Assembly (NCBI GenBank): GCA_003545435.1
Contig: DPYI01000042.1
Coordinates: 6,580 to 20,678, forward strand
From: Patescibacteria group bacterium
GTDB taxonomy: Bacteria > Patescibacteriota > Microgenomatia > UBA10105 > UBA927
DNA length: 14,099 nt
Direction: 5' to 3'
Made by a program: the position numbers and the translations under genes. The first letter of the stretch is position 1. Every line of letters starts with the position of its first letter. Below, in pieces: positions 1 through 6,734 of this stretch. Under the pieces are notes generated by a model that did no database searches, had not been told where the DNA came from, and saw only the letters and a list, made by a program, of their open reading frames with translations.

Positions 1-257
1 CCGATAAACGCATTCGTCAGCCGTTCGCGTGCTTCCGTAAGTTTGGTTTTGTCTCCAGCTGAGGAAATCCAGGCAATGCCGCCGATTAAGAATTGGATAA
101 GAAACCAGATGGTCGCAATAACCGTGAGAATGCCGATAACTCCGGAAATAGCCGATGTGATGCTGGCGATCGGGTTGCCGGTTTTTTTGGCAAACGGCCC
201 CAAACCCTCTCCGCCGATAGTTCCTAGAGATTTTCCAGCTGCAAATACGTTTTCCAT
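1..257 (-). CDS. T4SS pilin-like two-helix membrane protein, 3' end cut by window edge
   Basis: The reading frame starts at the ATG at 257-255 and is still open at base 1, giving 85 codons. The N-terminus MENVFAAGKSLG is followed by a hydrophobic helix at about residues 38-58, then the short loop SSAGDKTKLTEARERLTNA, then the beginning of a second helix. This helix, SAGD loop, helix layout is shared with the next two upstream genes and with the genes at 7715 and 8156. It matches the small VirB2/TrbC-like 'T4SS pilin' proteins common in CPR genomes (family recognised from memory). The start lies one base after the stop of the 259-618 gene, so the two are translationally linked. No Shine-Dalgarno is visible. 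Role in a secretion or conjugation pilus is inferred from the family only. Confidence 0.75.
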   Translation of the reverse strand, partial: MENVFAAGKSLGTIGGEGLGPFAKKTGNPIASITSAISGVIGILTVIATIWFLIQFLIGGIAWISSAGDKTKLTEARERLTNAFI

Positions 258-258
258 A

Positions 259-618
259 TTATTGTCCCGGTCCGTAGACTTTCGGATTCAGAATGAAATT
301 TGCATCTCCGAACATGAGATATCCGATGAGCGACGCAATTGCAAATGACAGGACAATGATCAAAAGTCCTACGAGTGTTTGCCAGATTCTTGCCCATGCA
401 GCGCCTAAAGCTTTTGAATCGCCTCCTGCGGTCATATACTGATACCCTGCGATGATGAAATTGATAAATGCAAAGATCCCCGCTGCAGCAAAAGCCAGGC
501 GCAGGACGTTGGTGAGAAGAAGGACAATCCCGCCTTCCGCTCCGCCGTATCCTCCGGTTGGAGGAGTAATTTTTGTACCGATGGGATTAGTGGCTGTTGC
601 AGCAGCTAATAATTTCAT
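259..618 (-). CDS. T4SS pilin-like two-helix membrane protein
   Basis: 119 residues. A glycine-rich N-terminal part (residues 1-28) precedes helix 1 (about 33-62), the loop YMTAGGDSKALGAAWARI, helix 2 (about 79-103) and a short hydrophilic tail. The loop is the family signature seen in the neighbouring genes, with TAGGD in place of SAGD. It sits in the middle of a three-gene minus-strand run: its ATG is 2 bases after the stop of the 621-947 gene, and its stop is 1 base before the next ATG. Both junctions carry the same bases, GGGACAATAA, just before ATG, as expected from tandem duplication. It is probably an inner-membrane or pilus subunit, but the sequence gives no direct proof of assembly. 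Confidence 0.8.
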   Translation of the reverse strand: MKLLAAATATNPIGTKITPPTGGYGGAEGGIVLLLTNVLRLAFAAAGIFAFINFIIAGYQYMTAGGDSKALGAAWARIWQTLVGLLIIVLSFAIASLIGYLMFGDANFILNPKVYGPGQ

Positions 619-620
619 AT

Positions 621-947
621 TTATTGTCCCAACAATTGTCCTTTTGTTCCCGTGAGTGTCCCGACAAGAGCAACAATTGACGCAGACAATACAACCAGTG
701 CAAGTCCGATGAGCGCTCCGGTGATGGCCTGTTTGCCTTTTTCCATGCCCTTGGCATCTCCGCTCCCTGCTGACATGATAAAGCCAAATCCGCCAAAAAT
801 CAACAAAAAGAGAGCGACAATCCCCGCCACAACAAACGCATTGCGGAGAATGACATTAGTGAGTGTCCCAAGATCAGGAATGCTTTTTGAAATAGAAAAT
901 TCATCTAATCTTACTGTAGTTTCTCCGGCGGCAAATACTGAATGCAT
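621..947 (-). CDS. T4SS pilin-like two-helix membrane protein, first gene of the operon
   Basis: 108 residues from the ATG at 947-945. The frame is open upstream to an ATG at 1004, but I prefer 947 because a good promoter (TTGAAC, 17 bases, TACACT) ends six bases before it and would lie inside the longer version. MHSVFAAGETTVRL also resembles the starts of the paralogues (MENVFAAG, MEHIFAQT). Helix 1 is about residues 36-58, the loop is MSAGSGDAKGMEKGKQAITG and helix 2 is about 79-97. It ends LLGQ, close to the GPGQ end of the next gene. As first gene it probably drives all three. The family link to type IV secretion pilins rests on layout and the SAG loop. Confidence 0.8.
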   Translation of the reverse strand: MHSVFAAGETTVRLDEFSISKSIPDLGTLTNVILRNAFVVAGIVALFLLIFGGFGFIMSAGSGDAKGMEKGKQAITGALIGLALVVLSASIVALVGTLTGTKGQLLGQ

Positions 948-982
948 GATTTTAGTGTAGGGGAAGAGTGGGGAATGTTCAA
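948..982 (-). promoter_or_regulatory. Promoter of the pilin-like operon
   Basis: Reading the minus strand, TTGAAC (982-977) is followed after exactly 17 bases by TACACT (959-954). Six bases then separate the box from ATG at 947. A start site at the usual distance from the -10 box would fall on the A of ATG, so the transcript may be leaderless. Confidence 0.6.
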
Positions 983-995
983 GAGGGAGGACAGA

Positions 996-1104
996 AATTT
1001 TCAATTACCAATTTTCAATTTTCAATAGTCCGGCAAAGCCGGATTAAGTTTAATATTTGTAATTTGATATTTCTTTGTGATTTGAAAATTGTGATTTGAA
1101 AATT
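996..1104 (+). repeat. Palindromic intergenic element, family A, copy 1
   Basis: About 109 bp of A/T-rich sequence beginning AATTTTCAATTACCA and ending TTGAAAATT, so the ends are inverted copies. Near the left end is a stem-loop TCCGGC-AAA-GCCGGA (1029-1043). Related copies lie at 3887-3996 (same orientation) and at 5050-5158 and 6309-6424 (opposite orientation). This copy fills the gap between the divergent pilin operon and sigma gene and overlaps the sigma promoter. Confidence 0.8.
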
Positions 1105-1118
1105 ATTCTTGATATAAT
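1089..1118 (+). promoter_or_regulatory. Promoter of the ECF sigma gene
   Basis: A perfect TATAAT lies at 1113-1118, with TTGTGA at 1089-1094 as a weaker -35 box 18 bases upstream. ATG follows the -10 box by 7 bases, which predicts little or no leader. The -35 part lies inside the family A repeat. Confidence 0.55.
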
Positions 1119-1125
1119 GCTTCTT

Positions 1126-1665
1126 ATGGAAGAGACTGATCTCATCGACAAGATCCTTCACCGCGACAGACGGGCGCTTCACGAGTTTTATCAAACGTAC
1201 AAACCAAAACTGGAAATATTTATAACGAGGAAAGTGGGAAACCCGCACGATGGGGAAGAAATCCTTCAGGATACGCTCTTTGCATTTCTGGAGGCGTTGC
1301 GGGATTTTCACGGGAGTTGTACCATTTCTACATTCCTTTTTTCTATCTGTAAGTATAAAGTTATTGATTATTACAGACGGAAGAAATTGCATAACCTTGT
1401 GTTTTCCCAAACTCCGTACCTTGAAGAACTGGTGTCTCCGCTTCTCAATCCGGAAGAAGAGCTTGATGCCATTGTGTTGAAAGAGAAACTGAAACAGGCG
1501 TTTGCCCGGATTCTCCCCAGGTATAGATTGGTGTTGGAGCTTAAATACATCGATGACCAATCGGTTTGGGATATAGCCAGGCGCTGCGCCTGGACGTTGA
1601 AAAAAACAGAGTCGTTATTGTTCCGTGCCCGGAAAGCGTTTATCAAAGCATTTATTGCCTTATGA
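1126..1665 (+). CDS. ECF-type sigma-70 family RNA polymerase sigma factor
   Basis: 179 residues from ATG at 1126. The frame is open upstream to a TTG at 1096, but TATAAT at 1113-1118 makes 1126 the sensible start. Residues about 20-88 match sigma region 2: FYQTYKPKLEIFI, then GEEILQDTLFAFLEALRDF, then STFLFSICKYKVIDYYRRKK, where the core-binding and -10-melting parts lie. Residues about 121-174 match region 4, with LPRYRLVLELKYIDDQSVWD and a helix-turn-helix ending in ESLLFRARKAF. Regions 1 and 3 are absent and the length is normal for ECF factors. It should direct RNA polymerase to a small gene set. Its stop overlaps the start of a one-helix membrane protein (ATGA), a common arrangement for a sigma factor with a membrane-bound partner. 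Which promoters it reads cannot be told from this window. Confidence 0.9.
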   Translation: MEETDLIDKILHRDRRALHEFYQTYKPKLEIFITRKVGNPHDGEEILQDTLFAFLEALRDFHGSCTISTFLFSICKYKVIDYYRRKKLHNLVFSQTPYLEELVSPLLNPEEELDAIVLKEKLKQAFARILPRYRLVLELKYIDDQSVWDIARRCAWTLKKTESLLFRARKAFIKAFIAL

Positions 1666-1892
1666 AAGATGCGCTGTATGAACGGTTTCAAAAGAAATGG
1701 AGCCAAACCATGGATCTGCCTCCCCAGACCGTCGGACCCCTGACTCCGTACTATAAAATGGTGACAAAACAACTGAAGGTTATGCCTCTTCCTATTCTTT
1801 TTCTTTTAAGCACGGCTTTAATCATTTGTCTGTTTTTTCTTATCGGTTCGGGCATAACGTTCCTCACATCCCTTCTCCAGCGCGGGTTTTAG
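1662..1892 (+). CDS. Small single-pass membrane protein coupled to the sigma factor
   Basis: 76 residues from the ATG that overlaps the sigma stop codon (ATGA, 1662-1665). Residues 1-42 are polar and basic (MKDALYERFQKKWSQTMD), residues about 43-68 form one hydrophobic helix, and a short tail RGF ends it. The frame is open further upstream inside the sigma gene, but the overlap points to 1662. I recognise no domain. By position it could be a membrane anchor or anti-sigma partner: a soluble N-terminus of about 40 residues would face the cytoplasm. It is much shorter than classical anti-sigma proteins and shows no zinc-binding HxxxCxxC motif, so this role is only a guess from context. Confidence 0.7.
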   Translation: MKDALYERFQKKWSQTMDLPPQTVGPLTPYYKMVTKQLKVMPLPILFLLSTALIICLFFLIGSGITFLTSLLQRGF

Positions 1893-1948
1893 GCTCCGGG
1901 TACGACAAATATCTTAGGTGACACGAAGAGTGTATTTTCAGGAAAGGC

Positions 1949-1982
1949 AGCCACTTTAACGTATTAACACGTTAAAGTGGCT
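1949..1982. other. Perfect 14-bp hairpin
   Basis: AGCCACTTTAACGT (1949-1962) and ACGTTAAAGTGGCT (1969-1982) pair perfectly around a 6-base loop. No run of T follows on either strand, so it is a poor intrinsic terminator. It may be an operator or an mRNA structure before the gene at 2000. Confidence 0.6.
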
Positions 1983-1999
1983 TGCATCGCTCCCTGCTT

Positions 2000-2617
2000 A
2001 TGTCAGACGCTCTCATTGTTAGTTTGTACTCGTTCATCCGAACGCTCGTTGGCATTGTTGTCCGTCCCTATGAGACATACCGACGTATTATCCTGAAAGG
2101 GACATCGTGGGAGCTTCTCTTTGTTGGAGCATTGCTTTCCGTCTATTTTACCGTCAATGCCATAGTGAAAACTCCGGCATTCCGTCCATTCGTCCTAACA
2201 CGGCATTTTGTAAAAACGTCAGTTGCAGTGCTTGTTACCGCACTTTTTGTATCATGGTTACTGTGGATTGTCGGAAAATGTTTCGGAGGAAAAGGGGAGT
2301 ATAAGCGGTTTTTGTTGGGGTGGTCGTATACGCTCATCCCGACCCTTTGCTGGTTCTTTTTTACGTCGCTTCTGTACGTAATCATACCTCCTCCGAGGAC
2401 AACGCACCCGACAGGTGTCGCATTGTCTCTTGTTTTTTTGACAATTTCCGCAGTGCTTTTTTTCTGGAAAATCATTCTTTCCTACCTTTCTCTCCGGTTT
2501 GGGTTGAAATTGGATCTAGTAAGAATTCTTGGCATACTTCTGATTTGTGCGCCTGTTATCGGGATATACAGCATTGGGATGTACCGACTGGGGATATTCA
2601 GGGTGCCGTTCCTGTGA
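2000..2617 (+). CDS. Five-helix membrane protein, Yip1-like
   Basis: 205 residues from ATG at 2000. The frame is open to a TTG at 1982, but that start would lie in the hairpin. Hydrophobic helices are at about 36-55, 72-93, 107-129, 141-163 and 173-195. The pattern RPYETYRRI near the N-terminus followed by FGGKGEYKRFLLGWSYTLIP (about 95-114) is what bacterial Yip1-domain proteins show: a 'P-E-T' start, then a glycine-rich turn, then a proline-bearing helix. The function of bacterial Yip1-like proteins is not established. It stands alone between the sigma pair and the isoprenoid genes, with repeat E only 3 bases after its stop. Family call is moderate. Confidence 0.7.
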   Translation: MSDALIVSLYSFIRTLVGIVVRPYETYRRIILKGTSWELLFVGALLSVYFTVNAIVKTPAFRPFVLTRHFVKTSVAVLVTALFVSWLLWIVGKCFGGKGEYKRFLLGWSYTLIPTLCWFFFTSLLYVIIPPPRTTHPTGVALSLVFLTISAVLFFWKIILSYLSLRFGLKLDLVRILGILLICAPVIGIYSIGMYRLGIFRVPFL

Positions 2618-2620
2618 GAT

Positions 2621-2706
2621 ATCAACGAATTACGAATAAAAACTACGAATATACGAATAATCAATGTATTAATTCGTTTATTCGTACAGATTCGTTATTC
2701 GTTGAT
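2621..2706 (+). repeat. Palindromic element, family E, copy 1
   Basis: 86 bp bounded by perfect 10-bp inverted ends, ATCAACGAAT (2621-2630) and ATTCGTTGAT (2697-2706). The interior is built from repeated ACGAATA / TATTCGT units, so the whole element can fold into one long imperfect hairpin. A second copy is at 11594-11680. This one begins 3 bases after a stop codon and ends 11 bases before the HMG-CoA reductase start. Confidence 0.85.
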
Positions 2707-2717
2707 GATTTCTATAT

Positions 2718-3884
2718 ATGAACCTTAGAAACTGTAAAACCATCAAAGACCGGCGTGGGTTGGTAGAAAAGGAATTAGGAGTGGATTTGAATCACACCGG
2801 CTCGTACTCTCTTGATGAAGAAATAGCTTCAACCAGAAACTGCGAGAACATGATCGGCGTGACGCAAATTCCTCTTGGAATAGCAGGCCCCCTTCGACTC
2901 ACCTCGTTCGCTCAGGGTAAACTCTCTCATACATATGATTATTATCTTCCTTTAGCTACGACAGAAGGAGCCTTAGTTGCTTCGGTAAACAGAGGCTGTA
3001 AGGCAATTACCGAAAGCGGGGGAGCAGATGTGGTAAGTCAACATATTGGCACGACACGAGGTTCAATCTATGTGGCGAAAGACCTTCATGAGATTCTCTT
3101 GTTTGAAAAATGGATTACGGATCATTTTGAAGAACTTCAGATCGTTTCAGCTTCCGTATCATCTCACCTTACACTTCTGAAAGCGGATACTGAACACATA
3201 GGAACATCCATATTTGTCCGATGGTATTTTGACACAAAAGACGCTATGGGGATGAATATGGTGACGATTGCAGCTACAGCACTTGCAAAATACATTGAGG
3301 GAAAAATGAATGTTTCCTGCATTGCTGTCGCAGGAAATTTTGATGTTGACAAAAAACCATCGTGGCTTAATTCCATAAAAGGAAGAGGGAGAAAGGTTTG
3401 GGCTGAAGTTCATATCCCCGAAAAAGTTATATGTATGACACTTAAAACTACTGCATTTTCTATGTATAAAGTGTGGTTAAACAAGTACATGCTTGGGTCA
3501 GCAATTTCGGGAAGTATGGCTTTTAATGCGCATTTTGCTAATATTCTTGCCGCTCTTTTTATAGCAACTGGTCAGGACGTTGCGCACATTAGTGAATGTT
3601 CTCTTGGTATCACAACGGTAAAACCTGAAGAAAAAGACCTATATGTCAGTGTATATTTACCCGATGTAATGGTCGGCACTGTTGGTGGCGGAACAGGCCT
3701 TGCGACACAGAAAGAGGCGTTCGAGATTTTAGGCGTTGCGGGCGGGAATGACGGGAAAAATGCAGAGAGATTCGCTGAAATTATCGGCGGAGCGGTCTTG
3801 GCAGGAGAAATTTCTCTTTTAGCATCATTATCCGAAGGGACATTAGCCCGGGCACACCGGAAGTTAGGAAGAGGAGGGAGATAA
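2718..3884 (+). CDS. hmgA: Hydroxymethylglutaryl-CoA reductase (class I, archaeal-like)
   Basis: 388 residues, soluble, with no membrane anchor. It reduces HMG-CoA to mevalonate with two NADPH, the committed step of the mevalonate route. Substrate-binding motif ENMIGVTQIPLGIAGPL is at 43-59. The catalytic set is complete: E83 in TTEGALVAS, K212 in DVDKKP, D287 in GQDVAH and H380 in ARAHRKLGR (assigned by matching to human E559, K691, D767 and H866). DAMGMNM at 175-181 is the cofactor-binding motif, and GTVGGGTGLATQ at 320-331 is also typical. The C-terminal AH-x-x-LGR form is what archaeal class I enzymes show, unlike the shorter-motif class II bacterial enzymes. It is followed by HMG-CoA synthase and thiolase genes. 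No Shine-Dalgarno or clear -10 box is visible before the ATG. Confidence 0.95.
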   Translation: MNLRNCKTIKDRRGLVEKELGVDLNHTGSYSLDEEIASTRNCENMIGVTQIPLGIAGPLRLTSFAQGKLSHTYDYYLPLATTEGALVASVNRGCKAITESGGADVVSQHIGTTRGSIYVAKDLHEILLFEKWITDHFEELQIVSASVSSHLTLLKADTEHIGTSIFVRWYFDTKDAMGMNMVTIAATALAKYIEGKMNVSCIAVAGNFDVDKKPSWLNSIKGRGRKVWAEVHIPEKVICMTLKTTAFSMYKVWLNKYMLGSAISGSMAFNAHFANILAALFIATGQDVAHISECSLGITTVKPEEKDLYVSVYLPDVMVGTVGGGTGLATQKEAFEILGVAGGNDGKNAERFAEIIGGAVLAGEISLLASLSEGTLARAHRKLGRGGR

Positions 3885-3886
3885 TA

Positions 3887-3996
3887 AATTTTCAATTTTC
3901 AATTTTAAATTTTCAATAGTCCGGCGAAGCCGGATTAGGTTTGAAAAATTGAAATTTGAGATTTCTTTGAAAATTGAGATTTGTGATTTAAAAATT
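3887..3996 (+). repeat. Palindromic intergenic element, family A, copy 2
   Basis: About 110 bp, starting 3 bases after the reductase stop with AATTTTCAATTTTC and ending AAAAATT four bases before the HMG-CoA synthase ATG. The stem-loop TCCGGC-GAA-GCCGGA (3920-3934) matches copy 1 except for one loop base. Same orientation as copy 1. Confidence 0.8.
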
Positions 3997-4000
3997 ATTT

Positions 4001-5044
4001 ATGGTTCATCTCATCAGTTACGGCACCTATATTCCGAAGTACCGCATAAAAATTGCGGATATTGCCGGAGTGTGGAAAAAAGACAGCCGTGAGATTACAT
4101 CCGGATTGGGAGTTACGGAGAAATCCGTTCCCGGGATAGACGAGGATGCAGTAACGGTTGCGTATGAAGCAGCATCCTTATGCGTTGAACATTCCGGCAT
4201 TCCTCCTGGCACCATTGAAGCGCTGTTCGTCGGGTCCGAAAGCCATCCATATGCAGTCAATCCGACCTCCACGATTGTCGGAGAGTTTTTGGGATTGGGA
4301 AATACGTATGTCGCGGCAGATACGGAGTTTGCCTGTAAGGCAGGGACCGCCGGCATTCAGATGGTTGCCGGACTCGTGGGATCCGGGCATATACAATTTG
4401 GACTTGCAATCGGTTCAGATACCGCACAAAGCAAACCCCATGATGTTTTGGAGTACACGTCAGCATGCGCAGCTGTTGCCGTTCTTTTAGGAAATAGAAG
4501 GGGGGTTGCCGAACTTCTCTCTTATACCTCATTTACATCCGACACTCCGGATTTTTGGAGGCGGGACGGTATACGGTATCCGTCCCACGCCGGACGGTTT
4601 ACCGGAGAACCGGCGTATTTTCATCATTGTATAGGAGCCTCAGAGCGCCTACTGCAACAGACGAAAAAAAAGCCTTCGGATTTTGATTATTGCGTGTTCC
4701 ACATGCCAAACGGCAGATTCCCCAGAGAAGCGGCGCTGCGGTTGGGATTTACCATGGAGCAGCTTCTTCCGTCTCTTATTGTTGATTCAATCGGAAATCC
4801 ATACGCCGCTTCATCCATGCTCGGGCTTTCTGCTGTGCTGGATATCGTAAAACCGGGGAAAACTATTTTTATGGTGTCCTATGGATCCGGCGCCGGAAGC
4901 GACGGGTTTATTTGGAAAACAACGGACAAGCTTGCAGACATGCAAAAGAAAAGGAAAAAGAACAATCAGTTGGTGGCTCAACAAAGGGATAAGAAAGCGT
5001 ATATTGATTACGTTGAATATTTGAAAAAAACACACAAGATATGA
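4001..5044 (+). CDS. Hydroxymethylglutaryl-CoA synthase (archaeal type)
   Basis: 347 residues, thiolase fold. It condenses acetyl-CoA with acetoacetyl-CoA to HMG-CoA. The catalytic triad is visible: E80 in GSESHPYAVNPT, the acylated cysteine C112 in ADTEFACKAGTAG, and H234 in VFHMPNGRFP. The start ISYGTYIPKYRI and the SYGSGAGSDGF motif near 294-303 are characteristic of the archaeal enzymes rather than of bacterial MvaS. A lysine-rich tail after residue 310 is extra to the core. In methanogens this protein forms a complex with thiolase and a DUF35 protein that passes acetoacetyl-CoA directly between active sites, and both partners follow here. The ATG follows a family A repeat with no Shine-Dalgarno. 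Confidence 0.95.
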   Translation: MVHLISYGTYIPKYRIKIADIAGVWKKDSREITSGLGVTEKSVPGIDEDAVTVAYEAASLCVEHSGIPPGTIEALFVGSESHPYAVNPTSTIVGEFLGLGNTYVAADTEFACKAGTAGIQMVAGLVGSGHIQFGLAIGSDTAQSKPHDVLEYTSACAAVAVLLGNRRGVAELLSYTSFTSDTPDFWRRDGIRYPSHAGRFTGEPAYFHHCIGASERLLQQTKKKPSDFDYCVFHMPNGRFPREAALRLGFTMEQLLPSLIVDSIGNPYAASSMLGLSAVLDIVKPGKTIFMVSYGSGAGSDGFIWKTTDKLADMQKKRKKNNQLVAQQRDKKAYIDYVEYLKKTHKI

Positions 5045-5049
5045 GAACA

Positions 5050-5158
5050 AATCTCAAATCGCAATTTTCAAATCACAAAGAAATCTAAAATTCTAAATTT
5101 TAAACTTATTCGGTCTGAAGACCGACTATTGAAAATTGAAAATTGGTAATTGAAAATT
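5050..5158 (-). repeat. Palindromic intergenic element, family A, copy 3 (inverted)
   Basis: About 109 bp. Its reverse complement aligns with copy 1, beginning AATTTTCAATTACCA and containing ATTTCTTTGTGATTTG. The stem is TCGGTC / GACCGA (5110-5125) with a four-base loop, instead of TCCGGC / GCCGGA: two base pairs differ and both changes are compensated. The element ends exactly at the base before the thiolase ATG. Confidence 0.8.
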
Positions 5159-6310
5159 ATGAATATATCTGTAACTGGAATAGGAATCACCAAATTCGGG
5201 GAACTATGGGGTGTTTCTCCGCGAAGCATGGCTCATGAGGCGTGCGAAGCAGCGCTTGTAGACGCCGGACTTGATCCTTCTGACATTGATTGTCTGATTA
5301 TAGCCAATATGCTTTCCGGAATGCTTGGGGCACAGGAGCATCTGGGAGCATTCTTTTCTGAAGAATTGGACTTTTTCCATATTCCTTCATACAAAGTGGA
5401 AGGAGCGTGCGCGTCCGGAGGATTAGCAGTGCATACGGCAATAAACAGTCTTTTAGGTGGAGAGTATACGCGCGTTATGGTGTTAGGGATAGAAAAAATG
5501 ACGGACCACAAGCCCGAACTCGTTTCATCAGCGCTTATGGGAGCAGGTACAAACGAAGAGCGATTGTCAGGTCTGACATTTCCGGGAGCATATGCAATTC
5601 TTGCCAAAGCTCACATGGAACGCTATAAAACCACAGAAGAACAACTCGCTTCTGTTGCCGTAAAAAATCATTACCACGCGAGTTTAAATCCGAAAGCCCA
5701 ATTCCATTCTCTCCTGACTGTTGAAAAAGTTATGCACAGCGCATGCGTCGCAGACCCTTTGAGATTACTGGACTGTTCGCCGATTTCCGATGGTGCGGCA
5801 GCAGTTATTTTACAGAATACGGAAAACGGAAAACGGAAGACAGAAGTGCAAATAATCGCCTCTCAGGTGGCCACTGACACTTTAGGAGTAGCCCAAAGGA
5901 AGAGTTTGACAACGCTGAAGGCAACTGAGGTGGCAGCGCAGAAAGCGTATAGACAAGCACACATTTTGCCGAAAGACATTCAGGTTGCGGAAGTCCACGA
6001 TTGCTTTACCATTGCAGAAATTTTGGCAATGGAGGACCTGGGATTTTTTGAAAAAGGCAAAGCTGCGCCGGCCCTAGTGAGAGGAGAAACGACGCTCGGA
6101 TCAAAACAACTGGTGGTCAACACATCAGGAGGGTTAAAAGGGTGCGGTCATCCGGTCGGCGCAACAGGAGTCAAGCAGATAGTGGAAATTACCCAACAGT
6201 TGAGAGGGTCAGCCGGCAAGCGGCAGGTCAACGGAGCGCGTATTGGTTTGACGCATAATGTGGGGGGATCCGGAGGAACGTGCGTAGTACACATACTGAA
6301 AGGAATATAA
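5159..6310 (+). CDS. Acetyl-CoA C-acetyltransferase (acetoacetyl-CoA thiolase), archaeal type
   Basis: 383 residues from ATG at 5159. A TTG at 5150 is in frame but lies inside the repeat. It joins two acetyl-CoA into acetoacetyl-CoA. The nucleophilic cysteine is C84 in KVEGACASGG. The second active-site region is H280 in EVHDCF and H331 in GCGHPVGATG, and the C-terminus has NVGGSGGTCVVHILKG. EVHDCF and the start SVTGIGITKFGE are typical of the archaeal thiolase/SCP2-like branch that pairs with archaeal HMG-CoA synthase and DUF35 protein. Residues about 221-229 (TENGKRKTE) are encoded by a run of near-identical GGAAAAC units, which looks like a small repeat taken into the reading frame at a loop. 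The stop codon merges with the next repeat. Confidence 0.93.
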   Translation: MNISVTGIGITKFGELWGVSPRSMAHEACEAALVDAGLDPSDIDCLIIANMLSGMLGAQEHLGAFFSEELDFFHIPSYKVEGACASGGLAVHTAINSLLGGEYTRVMVLGIEKMTDHKPELVSSALMGAGTNEERLSGLTFPGAYAILAKAHMERYKTTEEQLASVAVKNHYHASLNPKAQFHSLLTVEKVMHSACVADPLRLLDCSPISDGAAAVILQNTENGKRKTEVQIIASQVATDTLGVAQRKSLTTLKATEVAAQKAYRQAHILPKDIQVAEVHDCFTIAEILAMEDLGFFEKGKAAPALVRGETTLGSKQLVVNTSGGLKGCGHPVGATGVKQIVEITQQLRGSAGKRQVNGARIGLTHNVGGSGGTCVVHILKGI

Positions 6311-6424
6311 TTTTCAAAATTCAAATCACAAATTACAAAGAAATATCAAATAACAAATCATAAACCGTTTGATATTTGAATCATTGAAATTTGTTTGAAA
6401 ATTGAAAATTGGAATTTGAAAATT
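6309..6424 (-). repeat. Palindromic intergenic element, family A, copy 4 (diverged, inverted)
   Basis: About 116 bp between AATTTTCAAAATTC, whose first two bases are part of the thiolase TAA, and TTTGAAAATT. Its reverse complement keeps GATATTTCTTTGTAATTTG as in copy 1. The GC-rich stem is replaced by AAATATCAAA (6341-6350) pairing with TTTGATATTT (6368-6377). It ends 7 bases before the DUF35 gene. Confidence 0.7.
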
Positions 6425-6431
6425 ATTTTGT

Positions 6432-6731
6432 ATGTACAGTCCTGTTAAACTTTGGAGGAATCAGAAAAATGTACAAGCCCTTTTAGGAAAAACGGGTGTG
6501 ATTGTCAGTTGGACAGTCGTTCGTGTGCCACCTGAAGGATTTAGCAACCAGGCTCCATATCCGGTGGTGGTGGTAGATCTTGAGGATAAAAAAAGAATGA
6601 GCGTACAGATGGTTGACTGGGAACCGAAACACTGTCGTATTGGTCAGCGCGTCAGAGTCATACTTCGCCGGATTTCAGAAACGTCATCAGAAGGGATTAT
6701 CCCGTACGGAGTAAAGGTGAAGCCGATATGA
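6432..6731 (+). CDS. DUF35-type OB-fold protein lacking the zinc ribbon
   Basis: 99 residues. The body matches the C-terminal OB-fold of the DUF35 family: GKTGVIVSWTVVRVPPEG (19-36), then SNQAPYPVVVVDLED (38-52), IGQRVRVILRR (70-80) and EGIIPYGVKVKP near the end. In archaea the DUF35 partner of thiolase and HMG-CoA synthase bridges the two enzymes, and the gene order here supports that role. Family members usually carry an N-terminal ribbon with two CxxC pairs. Here only about 18 residues (MYSPVKLWRNQKNVQALL) precede the OB-fold, and the only cysteine is C68, so the zinc site is gone. No frameshifted ribbon is seen upstream, where the repeat lies. Family call is strong; scaffold role is inferred. 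Confidence 0.88.
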   Translation: MYSPVKLWRNQKNVQALLGKTGVIVSWTVVRVPPEGFSNQAPYPVVVVDLEDKKRMSVQMVDWEPKHCRIGQRVRVILRRISETSSEGIIPYGVKVKPI

Positions 6732-6734
6732 TTC

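Noticed and set aside
1015..1560. Minus-strand open frame of 181 codons opposite the sigma gene
   Set aside because: It covers the family A repeat and the reverse of a clear sigma factor, with no recognisable product.
1949..1982. Hairpin at 1949-1982 as an intrinsic terminator
   Set aside because: There is no T-run on either side, so it was listed only as a hairpin of unknown role.
2320..2721. Plus-strand frame of 133 codons overlapping the Yip1-like gene and the family E repeat
   Set aside because: Out of frame with a protein that has a sensible five-helix pattern, and its end is only translated repeat.
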